Assembly: GCF_047663525.1 (NCBI RefSeq)
Contig: NC_092591.1
Location: 33,327,001 to 33,391,000, forward strand
Origin: Anas platyrhynchos
Taxonomy: Eukaryota; Chordata; Aves; Anseriformes; Anatidae
DNA: 64,000 nt
Reading direction: 5' to 3'
Below, one piece after another: positions 22,701 to 33,376 of this stretch; the stretch's first letter is position 1; each line of letters begins with the position of its first letter. The position numbers and the translations under genes were made by a program. The notes under the pieces were generated by a model that saw nothing but the letters and a program-made list of their open reading frames with translations, was not told the DNA's origin and made no database searches.

Positions 22701-25700
22701 CAGAAATACAGGGCATCAGATTTCCTATGAGCTCCAGCCTCAGCCAGGTGAAGTTTTGTCCCAAATGCCTGCAGGAAGCCTGAGTTTATAAATGCATCAT
22801 GCATTCATTTACTTTTATGGCTATTTGAGCTATTTCAATTATAACACTCACTCAGTAATGTGCTCTTAACAAGCAAAAATGGTCTACTGCAATCCTGATA
22901 ATGACAGGACAAATAGATTTGAAACCTGGAGAGTTATTTGTGGTTAATTGTTAATCTGCTATAAAGCAGAACTGGAGGCTGAAATGCTGAGTGTAAATTG
23001 AGGCTTAATACTCAGAAATAGTGATATGCAAGTAGAAGTATGCTTTGAAGTGTTAGGATTTTGTGCTGAATGGAATCTGAGAGCAGTTGCTGCTTCTAGC
23101 TTGTAAATATTAGCATTGAAGTTATGAACTAACAATAATATTTTAGCAACATAGGTTTTCCACATCGGTGCATCTGCTGCTGAAGTCACTAATGCATACT
23201 GTGCCCTTCAGCTGTAGCTGAAAATGCGGCAGTCCTGAAGGGTATTGTAACAAGTTAATCATGTTATGCAGATGGTAATTTTGCCTATTAAAAATAATTC
23301 AGACCTGATCAGAGTAGATGTTCTCTGGACTAGATTAAAAAATACGATCAGGTCACTTCAGTAGAAAGTCAAACAGTTTTGACTCTGTTGGATCAGATGT
23401 ACTACAATTGAGATTAACAGTGCTGTGGTGTAACTAGGTTCAAGAAGTGCTTCAGAATCCATTTACGGTTAGAACATCTTGCTCTGTCTTAGGCTAAACT
23501 AGTAATAAGAGAGGCCAGCAGGTTCCTTTTTCCTGCTTTCTTTAAGATCACAGTATTATAAAATGGTATTGTGCTTAAGTAAACAAGAACAAGCAGATTT
23601 TTTTTCTCTTCCAGATTCTTTAGCGCAAGCTTGTTGCTGATTCATTTAGTGAGCGTAGTTCTTAAAAGTAGCAAGCTCTCCATGACCACATTTGAGACGA
23701 AAACTTCAGAAACAACAGGATTGCATTTCTATTGAAGAGAATAGCCAGTATTTCTTGAGATCAGGCAGGAAGTGCCAAGTTTTGCATCCAGACAAAACAG
23801 GTTGTGGGAGGCCGGGTTGTTTTTTCTTGTGTGTTTTTTTTTTTTTTTTCCACAGCCTTACCATGTTGCTGTTACCTTTGTACTCTAAAGCCTAGATGAT
23901 TATGAAGTATGCCTTGTGCTAGCTGATAAATTGCTATGACGTGCAAAAAACAAACCCTGTTTCCTGAAATACTCACTAAGACATGAGCCTACCTTGGAAA
24001 CACCAAGATTATCTCACTTTCCTGTTAGTGAGATTCTGTTAGGTTGAAAGAAAAAGAATTAGAGCAACTCTAATAATAAAATGAACCTGTGCTCATGTCT
24101 AAAATGTGTTTACATCAGTACAGCTTCTGTCTTCCAGATCAGAAGTTGTAACAATACAAGCATTGCTATGCTTATACTAGCTGTGTACATATAATCATAA
24201 GTAGAAAAGAGAGTGACTGGTGAGAGAGAGCAGTGAGTCTTTGCAATGACCTGGTGACGTTGCATCTAGTATACAGGCCCCTGTCAAAGACTAAATTTAA
24301 ATTTTTAAAATAGGAGTGTTTCTTGGAGGAAGTTAAAATCTGGCATTTGGCATTCATAATGTAGGAAGTTCTTACATGAAATTAAAACAAGTGGATTGCT
24401 GGCAAGTATACTTGGAGAAGCATAGCATGGTATTATCCTAGAATCTGGAATGGGCTAGTCTGGGAAAATCATTCTAACTCAGAGGATGTGGCTCCTAAAT
24501 ATGTATGAAAGAGCTTGCTTTCATTTCAAAGCCATTTCAGAAGCTTTCCTTTCCTTAAATTGAAAACTAGCATCACTTCAGGAAGTTTTCTAGCACAAAG
24601 AATTTAGATGCTAACGTTTTTTGTTTTTAAGCATTTTTTTCCTTTGACTTGAAGACTTTATTATATAGATTTGTTGTATTCTTGCTTTACTTAGTCGTGA
24701 AGACTTCCAGCGGATTCCAGAGCTTGCTATCAATCCATTGGGAGACCGAATTATCAATGCCTTCTTTCCAGAAGGGTGAGTTCTGACTGGATTTGTGAAC
24801 AGTCTCAAAACTTGTACTTTGTCAGAAGCTCTATTAGAAGTGAAATGCTGACAACTAAAACACAGAATTTGAATTTAGTAATAATAGAATACCTCAAATT
24901 TGTCTTGTTGTGTGTTGGCACATTGTTTCCTGTGTTTTCATTCTTCAGTAATAGACTTCCCTACCTCATGAGTTTTGCATGCTTTATTCATTGACAAGAT
25001 CTGGCTGTGTCACTGTTTTCCACTCTTCTTGCTATGCCTCTAAACACTTCTAAAGAAAGTCAAGGGTGTGTATGGACTTTGGTTCTTACAGCAAACTTGT
25101 AGCAATGCTCTTTTATATGAAGCTGCATTGCAATTAATTATATTCTTTACCTTTTGCCTTCTAAGTGTGCCTTTGTTAACAGATCAACTTTTTTTAGTTT
25201 GGATCACGTTTAAGATGTAGCTTACAATGCTTCTAACATAATTCCAAAGAGACAATCAAATTTCCAGTACTGTCTCCCTTCACTGTACGTCTCTAGGTAG
25301 TTCTGTGGAATCTGCTTCTGTTTTTGAACACCTCATTACTGATTTGATGAGGAATGTTTTCTCATCTATTCTTAAAGTCAATACCATACAGGTTCCTGAA
25401 TGGAAAGTAGGAGACCTGGGAAGTACGCACGTAGCTGCTTCCCACACTTTCTGTAGAGAAAAGTGAGCAACTTGTCAGGGAGCAGCATGAGGTGGCTGCC
25501 CCACGGGCAGGAGCCCTAGATGACAGCTTGTAGGGGCAACATAGTCATCAACAGAGGGCACAGCACATGAAAACAAAAAGCAGAGCAGCAGCAGGTCTAG
25601 GGACAGTTGTCACATCAGTGCACTAGTTGCCAGAACACTTTGACAGTGGTGAAGCAAGTCTTGGGTTAGTCCAGGAAATTGCTCTGTAGGCCAGGTTCCA

Positions 25701-28700
25701 GATCAGCAAGACAGGTTGCTGCTCTCAGGCATAGTTGCAGGATAGCTCAGGCAGGGGCAAAAAGTTTGAAGGCTTGAGCTTAAATACAACGTGCAGTCAA
25801 GGAAACATGTAGCTCCCAAAAAGATGTCTTGCTGCTTTTTTCCCCATGCATCATTCTTCACAGCAATATGGTCCCAGGTTACAACTGCATTCTGTCAGAG
25901 CTGGTTTTGAGCACAGGCTGCCAAACCCTGGGGAAGTGCAAGTTAGTTTGCATTGTGTGGGCACTTCAAAACTTCATACTGTTCTATACTGAAATTAAAA
26001 AAGTGTAAGCTGTGTTGAAGCTGACCTGCTAAAATGCTTGTGCAGAGAGGACCAAGTCAACTTCCGTGGATTCATGAGGACACTAGCCCACTTCCGACCC
26101 ATAGAAGATAATGAAAAGAGCAAAGACCAGAATGGACCAGAACCACTGAACAGCCGAAGTAACAAGCTCCACTGTGAGTAATGTGAGCCTTCTTATAAAA
26201 GCAATTCGTTCTTTCCTTTTTCTAGGAAAAGAGTAAAGGGTTTGGGATCTTTTGTGTGGTCTCTTCTTGTGGAATGATATTAAAAAAAAAAAAAACACAT
26301 ATTGTTTTTAAATCCACTTGCAAGCTTGTTCAGAATATCAGTCAACCTATACTTGAATTGGAATCTGATGAAATCAGTTAAATTTTGAGTTATAGGTGTC
26401 TTTCCCTAATGTCTCATAACAAAATGTTTTGAAAAAAAATGCAGTTATTTTGTATTGAGCCACATCCCATACATGAATGGTCTTTTCTGTTTTTCTCCAG
26501 TCTTCTGTATAATACAGCACTCACTGAACAACCTTGGCAACAGTCCTCAGAGCACTTAAAATTTGTCATAAATCTCAGCCAGAACATAGTCAAAGGTAAT
26601 GAACAAAAATGTAAAAATGGTTGGCTCTGAAGTTAAAGGACTGAATATATCTTTGTGGCAATTATACCTCTGTGGCTCAGGGCTTTGAGGAAATAACTCT
26701 AAGTACAGTGCTTTTGAAACTTCTCATACTGAGTACTTAAATAATGTTTTTCTCTTCTTGGCAATAATGTTATTTCCTGTATGTAGGAATAACTTTTTGT
26801 GGAACTGAACATCAGTTGTACAGTGAGTGAAAATTTGGTTAATTCTCTTTTATAGTAGTTATTCATAAATTTTGTTTTCCTAGACAAAAGGAAGGAAAAC
26901 AGTGGCACTTGAATTCAACTGTTCCTCTTTTTTTCCTGTAGTTGCTTTTCGGTTATATGACCTGGATAAAGATGACAAGATTTCTAGGGATGAGCTTCTT
27001 CAGGTAAATAACATGGGGCTGCTTTGGATGATTCCATCATGACCTTCCTTCTTTATCAGTTCTTCATTCTGAAGAGTATAAAAGGTGTTTCAACAGTCTT
27101 AAATTCTTGTAGGAATTTGGTGGCTCTTTGTTATCTCTGGTTTAAGGTTTTAGATATGGTAAGAGACCATAACCTCGTTTGGTAGTCCAGATTGTTTTGT
27201 TAGACTGGGGTGCAAGATTCACATCTTAAAGTGTTAAGCTAAACAAGGTCTAATTTTAAAGGATTCCTGAAAGGTCTTACTGGGAAAAAATGGTTAAATA
27301 TCCAACAGATACACCAAGCCTCCAGAGAGCTACCTTCTGCAACTTCTGAAGGTGCTCCTAACAAGACCTCATAGGGACATTGAGGTGAATGAGGTCATTT
27401 TTCTAGTCTTCTGTGTATTCTCTAAGTAGAATAAAACTTCTTGAAACTGCAGCAGAGGTAATCAAAGTTCATCAGTGGCTGCATGTTTAAACTAGGCTTG
27501 AGCTAGGAGTAATTACATACTACTAATCTTGAAGTAGACACGGCAATTTGTGGTTCCTGATGTAGGACAAGGATTTGCTTTTAACTGCAACTGCCCGCTT
27601 CAATCTGCACAGAAAATGCTTTACTAAATGTAGAAAGTAATGGCTGTTAATCACCTGACTGTATACTTATAAAAATTCCTGTAGGAAGTATTCCAAACAG
27701 CAAATAGTCAAATCTAGAGTGGGTATGTTTTATATGGAAAAATAGACAAAAGCATTGGAATAAAGCATTAATTCCTGGTTCCATAAACTTTCTAATACTC
27801 CTGCGTCTTTGTGCTGCCTAGTGAAAAAGGTGGCTACAGAAGGAAGATGTTCACTGGAAACATTGATGTATCAGGAGAAAATTCTGTCAAGAAATGATTT
27901 CTGTGCTAATCTTCCTCTGTTCTTGCAAGAAGTTATCTGGACAGTATGCATGAGAAAAACAGCATTAATTTTTGTTCCTATATCAACAGCGTCTTTTTTT
28001 TTTTTTTTTTTTAAATCATCTGGGGCCTTCTGTACATTACAGGTGTTACGGATGATGGTTGGTGTAAACATTTCAGACGAACAGCTTGGCAGCATTGCTG
28101 ACAGAACAATCCAGGAAGCTGATCAAGATGGTGATAGTGCCATCTCCTTTGCGGAGTTTGTAAAGGTTGGTAAACTACATTTTTAACAAGGGTAAATGAA
28201 ACAGCTCAGTAATGGGCAAGTCATTCAGGCTTAAATGCAGACAGAACTAGGAAGCTTTTTGAGTATTCTTTCTGCCTACATTTGGCTTATTAGAACAGGT
28301 CATTTATTGTCAAGGTGTTAATAATTAGACCATACATTTCTCCATACTTTAGTGTAAGCTACAGCACTGAATAAATATACTGGAGAATTTTCACACCATG
28401 CTAAGAAGACTTCAGATGCTAGATTCTAAAAGGTATTTTCTACTAGAGTAGGGTGTTCAATGAAGGGTGATGGGGAACTTTAGAGTTACAGGCGGGTAAT
28501 TGTCATGTACTTCCAAAGCCTGCTGCTGGTGAGGTGATGAAATAAGACTTTCAATGCAGCAGTCTATCTAACTTTTCTTTTGCAAGCGCTTCTTTCTACT
28601 CAAATAGCCTGAGAAGCAGCAACTGAGTATTCTGCTGCTGTAACTTCTGCTGATCCATTTTCACTTGTAGATTTTTAACCATTAGTGTATGTCACTAATG

Positions 28701-29664
28701 TGAATTAGAGCCACTAAGTTCCAGGCTCTAGTCCTGTGAATTGCATCTTCTGATAGTAGTCAGAAATATGTAGTAGTAAGGAACCATTATAGAGTCAGTG
28801 GAGAAAGCTGTCCTATAGAGGAGCAATTTCAGCTGCCTGTTGGGATGACATTGATGAGAAGAACCATACTCACCTTGGAAGTGGACAGATGAGATGTGGT
28901 AATAAACAAGTTATGTGTGAAATTCTTATTAGGCATAAGGAAAACTTTTTTTTTGCTGGGGGATGCTCACAGGTGTTGAAAACAGAGCCTCCTTCCTTGG
29001 AGAGATTTAAAACTCAACTGGACAAGGCCTTGAGCAGTGATGTAGCTGGCCCTGCTTTAAGCAGTGGTTGAAGGAGTTGAACTAAAAGACCTCTAGAGGT
29101 CTTTTCAAACTTGAATTACTCTGAGCTCAGAACACTGAAGTCTTCCAAAAATTGTCTGAAGCAGATGATGTCATCTTACCTCAATGTTGATGGCAATTCA
29201 TTGCATGAAGTTGCCGCCCCGATTTTAAAATGATCTCTATTAGTGATGCTGTGATCTTTATTTTAGCTCTTCATTGACTGCTTGTGCCCTTTTTCTCTAG
29301 TCCATTCTTCCTTCTCACCATGCATTCTCACACTATCTAAATGGAATAGTCCAACCCTTTCTGGGCTATTGGCAAAGTGTATCAGTTGCATATTGGTTGA
29401 CAGCTTTCTTCGTGCTGTAATGGCTAAAGTTTCTTTCATCAGGAGGACCTTAGTCCTCAGAGCAAAAAATAGCACTCTAGGAGAAAATGTCATGCCAAAT
29501 CGAAGATACCCCGTGTTTCTGCCAATTTCCTTTATACTGTAGTAAGAAACATGTAGGAGAGAAATATTATGGAAATTAACTGAAATAGCTGTTTCTGGAT
29601 TTCATTGCAGGTTTTGGAGAAGGTGGATGTAGAGCAGAAAATGAGTATTCGTTTTCTTCACTGA
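13670..29664 (+). CDS. CHP1: CHP1, calcineurin B homologous protein 1 (complete)
   Basis: CHP1 is a myristoylated EF-hand protein. It is an obligate cofactor of Na+/H+ exchangers such as NHE1, a partner of GPAT4, and an inhibitor of calcineurin. Seven exons join exactly: 13670-13736, 18371-18443, 24695-24775, 26046-26173, 26942-27003, 28043-28165 and 29611-29664. That is 588 nt and 195 aa, the standard length. Gly2 (MGSRAS) is the myristoylation site. EF1 and EF2 are degenerate. EF3 (D123 to E134, [12 protein letters not shown]) and EF4 (D164 to E175, [12 protein letters not shown]) are canonical calcium loops. The C-terminus is KMSIRFLH. The protein is almost identical to human, with a few conservative changes as I remember it. 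It shares a divergent promoter with EXD1. Confidence 0.98.
13737..18370 (+). other. CHP1 intron 1
   Basis: A 4.6-kb intron. It starts in the CpG island and becomes AT-rich after about 14.0 kb. It contains a pair of diverged direct repeats (about 14818-14890 and 16449-16517). No exon or recognised transposon was seen. Confidence 0.6.
18371..18443 (+). CDS. CHP1: CHP1 coding exon 2
   Basis: 73 nt encoding [20 protein letters not shown] and NGTL, the degenerate first EF-hand. Acceptor CCTTCAG, donor GAG|GTAGGT. Confidence 0.97.
18444..24694 (+). other. CHP1 intron 2
   Basis: A 6.3-kb intron, AT-rich, with T-tracts near 23828. I see no gene, CR1 copy or structured RNA. Confidence 0.55.
24695..24775 (+). 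CDS. CHP1: CHP1 coding exon 3
   Basis: 81 nt encoding [18 protein letters not shown] and IINAFFPE. Acceptor ACTTAG, donor AAGG|GTGAGT. Confidence 0.97.
26046..26173 (+). CDS. CHP1: CHP1 coding exon 4
   Basis: 128 nt encoding [18 protein letters not shown] (second, degenerate EF-hand) and the CHP-specific linker [19 protein letters not shown]. Acceptor TGCAG, donor CACT|GTGAGT. Confidence 0.97.
26942..27003 (+). CDS. CHP1: CHP1 coding exon 5 (EF3)
   Basis: 62 nt encoding [20 protein letters not shown], which holds the canonical calcium loop D123-E134. Acceptor CTGTAG, donor CAG|GTAAAT. Confidence 0.97.
28043..28165 (+). CDS. CHP1: CHP1 coding exon 6 (EF4)
   Basis: 123 nt encoding [20 protein letters not shown] and onward through [17 protein letters not shown], the fourth EF-hand. 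The region 138-147 is a known nuclear-export signal in CHP1. A 19-T tract (27994-28012) lies about 30 nt upstream of the acceptor. Confidence 0.97.
28955..29128 (+). mobile_element. CR1 LINE 3' fragment, sense
   Basis: Contains CTGGACAAGGCCTTGAGCAG, then TGGCCCTGCTTTAAGCAG, GACCTCTAGAGGTCTTTTC and a degraded AATTACTCTGAG end. This is an old 5'-truncated CR1 in CHP1 intron 6. Confidence 0.87.
29611..29664 (+). CDS. CHP1: CHP1 coding exon 7 and stop
   Basis: 54 nt encoding [17 protein letters not shown] and TGA (29662-29664). Acceptor ATTGCAG. Confidence 0.97.
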   Translation, partial: VLEKVDVEQKMSIRFLH

Positions 29665-31605
29665 TGGATGGAGAACTTTTTCTTCTCTACCCTTCCTATA
29701 TAATGACTAGAACTTCATTTTTTCCTTACCACCTTTCCCCAGAGCATTGCTACTGGTGCATATAAAGTACATCATCTCCAACCCTTCACTGATTTGTTCT
29801 ACCAATGTGAACAATCTGTGTGCATCAGAAACAAAGGGAAATAGCTGCTGTGGAACTTGGAAAGGAAGGAAAAAAAATATTTTCCTTCTATTTTTAATTG
29901 CTACTTTCTCCTGTGTCTCCTGCATTACCATGAGTAAAAATGTTTCTCCTTCCTATGTACTGCTGTTTAATTTACAAACTGATTCTTCTGAGCCCTGAAT
30001 CTGAGAATTGGAAAAGGGGAAAATACCACAGAAATGCCTTTTGAAACACTTTTTTGGAGACAAGTGTCTACTCAGATACTAGGTGCAGTGATAATTATTC
30101 ACCTTTGCTTCCAGTAGCAATACCACATTAAAGCCACCTTTTATTTTTAATTCCCCAGTTGGCTTTTTACATGCAGATTTGTTTCTTCCCTGCTTCCAAA
30201 TCTGCCTTTTGCATGAGGACTTGAGTTCCTCCTATGGCTTCATTGTAAAACTAGCACTAATTGCATGATGACAGTCCAGAGGTATGGTGAAGATTTTCTT
30301 TTTATTTGTGGGATGAATTCACAGGGACAACAGGAGAATCTGGTGGAGAGACAGGCAATGGTGTCCTTAAAGGAAATAGGAACTCTGCACTAAGTCACTT
30401 AAACTGTTCCTGTAGCAAATGCACAAGCTTGTTTCTTATGATTAGCTTCCAGGCTTGACAACTGGTGGACCACAAAGTACCTTTTCCAGGTTGCTTTACT
30501 CTAGGTTGCCACTTCCTATCAGGGTGGTTTTGCCTCTGAAGGTATAAACTTGTTTACCAGTTTACATAATGCAAGAAAACTAGCCATGCCAAAATCTGGA
30601 TGTGTAGTTCTGTCACTGCCCTCTGATAACAGTGTAATGAAACATGACTGACTTTTTTTTTTATTTGTAGTGACCTGGGCATTAATTATTTGCACTTTCC
30701 AGTATGGAAGTCGTGGTCTGTTAGATTTGTGTTGGTGGTGGTAGGCATATTTATGAAAGCTCAGGCATAAGAATATCATTTGGGAAGTGCATATTATCCC
30801 AAATCTGAGTAATAGGGATATTTCAGAATATATTAATCTAATTTCTATTAAAAGAATATATTATCTCATTTCTGATCAAATCTCTCTGCAAGTATAAGAT
30901 TAAATGAAAGGATGATTGACACAGTTAATATAACAATCCTGATCAAATAATAAAAGTATTGAAAATTCAACATCAACGTAATCTTCTGTGTTTGGATTGG
31001 CAACTCATCTCGTTCAGTTGAACATCTCTGTTCTGGGAGGACCTTCCAGTCAAACAAACAAACAAAAAAAAAACCAACAAAACAAGAGCCTCTTTACTGA
31101 AGAATCAGTGTTATAACTGCTTCTTTGTCATGTGTTAACACTTCTATAAATACTTACCAGTCTCAAACTACTCTCAAATGTGTATTTCCTTTGTTCTTGG
31201 TTCCTTGAATCATTACTTGTGTTAAATAATAACATGCAAGTCTCTGAAGGATTTTTGATTTGTTTTAAATTAAGGACTTGCGAAGTGAAATGTTGCACTT
31301 TGTTTTGCAGAGTGCAGCATAACAAGTCCAGAAAGAAATGTAAATTAAAAACCTCTGTGTGTGAAATGGTTTTGACTGTCATGTAAAATAGGAATGTAAC
31401 AATGTTAACGGAAAAGTTTTTAATTTTTTTTGTAGGCATTGTGATCTGCTTTAAAGTAAGTGTTGCACTCTTATTTTCTGGCTATATAGCTGTAACCTAC
31501 AGTTGTGCCTTATTGTCCCAGTGAGACTGGATATTGTATTTATCAATCCATAAATAAAACCTTCCACTGTATAAACAAATGAAAATAAAATCCCTGTATG
31601 GTAAC
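29665..31605 (+). other. CHP1: CHP1 3' UTR
   Basis: About 1.9 kb of AT-rich sequence after the stop, with no further splice acceptor needed. It ends near two AATAAA hexamers at 31553-31558 and 31584-31589. The end point is inferred from these signals, not from transcript data. Confidence 0.7.
31553..31589 (+). terminator. CHP1 poly(A) signals
   Basis: Two canonical AATAAA hexamers, at 31553-31558 and 31584-31589, followed by a T/G-rich stretch. They are the most likely cleavage signals for CHP1. Confidence 0.68.
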
Positions 31606-33000
31606 TAATTATTGTCTGACTAAAGAGATTAAATAGTACTAGAATAGTGCTAGTTGGCCTTACAGGTCAGTTGTTAAAACTTAGTGTGTTCTCAGAGTAT
31701 TAACAAAAATCCTTCACTCCACTAGTAGCATGGAAGAAACTAGTGCAAAACAGGACCTGCAGAAGATGACATGCACTTACGATACTACAGTATGGATCCC
31801 ATAACAACACGAGCTTCATATTTCTCCATAGTTCCAGACAAGGTGTGTGGTTTTGGTTCTGTTTGTCTCCTTAGTGGTGTTCTTACAGAGGACTATACAA
31901 TGCCAGAAATAGTTTGTAAAGAAGTCTGTCCTCTTAAGTCCCCAGCTTAGAGATCAAGATATGTTTGCTAACATGCTTTTATGTCAACTCAGACTCTAAG
32001 CGCATGGGAGCAGAATCTAACTTTGCTGTTAGCTCTACAAATTGTCTGGAAGCCACAGGGACTGAAAAGCTAAAGGAGGGCAAGCTTAAGCTTGTAGAAT
32101 CCTGTATTTTTTCCCCCAGTTTTCTTCGAAGTCTATAGACTTCAAACATAGTTTCAAAGATAGTTAAGTCTTCAAGATGCTAAGATTTTTATCTTGCTTT
32201 GAGAAGCTGCTGACTGAGGAGTGTTGTTAGTAACCTTCCTGAGGAAAAGTCCTGAGGAAAAGACTTGAAAAAGAACGTGCCCTCTACTAGCCAAGGACAA
32301 ACTACAGAAATGTGATTTGCTGGTTTCAGAGCTCAGGCTGCCTGCAACTGAATATCTTATTTACTGTACTATGGTCTGTGTATTTGACCTGTGAATTAAA
32401 ATGTGGTAGATAAGGGGGTTTTACAGAATAGGTGTTAGTTGTGATGGATTTTAAGCTAAACATGAAGGAAGCTGTACAGATGTAAGCAGTTCCCTAAAGT
32501 CTAATTTCTAGCATAAAAAGAAAGAATTTGATCACCGGTTTGGCTCGTAAAGAAGGGAAGTAAAAATAACGTTAAGTTCCCTGACTTGTAAGGGGAAAAA
32601 ATAAAGGTCTGTGTTTGATGCTTTGAAGGAACAACTTCAGTTATAACTGCTGTGTAGGTGGGCTATAGATGTAATGCTGCTGTGGATGTGATGTTGAAGT
32701 TGGCAGCAGGGTTTTATTTGAGGTGGGGATGGGCACTAAACTGCCACCTCAGGAAGCTGCGTTACGGGGCTGAGGGCGTCAGAAGGTTCCAGCAGCGCGG
32801 GCCGTTAGCACCGCATCGCCGCTGCCTGCGGGTGGTCCTCGGCGCTCCTCAGGGGGTAAGCGCAGCTCAAGTGTAGGATTACTGCTGCTCTAACCCAAAA
32901 TAGATAAATAAAGGCAGCGAGTGCCACAGACACCGCCGCCGTGACGGGAGGCGGGCCCGCGGACGCTCGGGGTGTCCGTGAGGGGCCGCAGGGCCCCCTC
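31606..33000. other. Intergenic, CHP1 to OIP5-AS1
   Basis: About 1.4 kb between the CHP1 poly(A) signals and the next CpG island. AT-rich until about 32.75 kb, where GC content rises. No gene or repeat recognised. Confidence 0.6.
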
Positions 33001-33376
33001 AGCGCCTGGCGGCCCCTTTAAATCCCCTCAGAGGTCAGCGGAGGATTCTCCTCCGGCCGGCCCCGCCCGCGCGGCTGCAGCCACTCGCTTGGCAGCCGTG
33101 TGCCCGCCGCGCGGCCAATCGGAGGGGGCAGCCTCGCGGAGGGGTGGCGATCCTCCGCGATGGACGGCGCTGCCGACCAATCAGCCGCGAAGCCTGGCGG
33201 GCGACGCGCGGGAGCGGCGCCCGATAGGCTGGCGGCCGAGGGGGCGGGCCCGGCGTCGCCTGGGCGCCGCGAGCCCCCCGCCGGGTGGCCGGGGTGAGGA
33301 GGGGAAGATGGCGGCGTGAGCGCAGCGGGCGGAGCGGCCGGGGCCGGCCGGGCCCCGCGGCTCGGGCCGCGCTCAG
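33001..33376 (+). promoter_or_regulatory. OIP5-AS1 CpG-island promoter and first exon
   Basis: A CpG island covers about 32.75-33.72 kb. Two CCAAT boxes lie at 33115-33119 and 33177-33181. A YY1 motif (AAGATGGCGGC, 33305-33315) suggests the start of transcription lies just upstream, near 33290. No TATA box. The first exon would end at 33376 at a good donor (CTCAG|GTGAGC). Confidence 0.75.
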
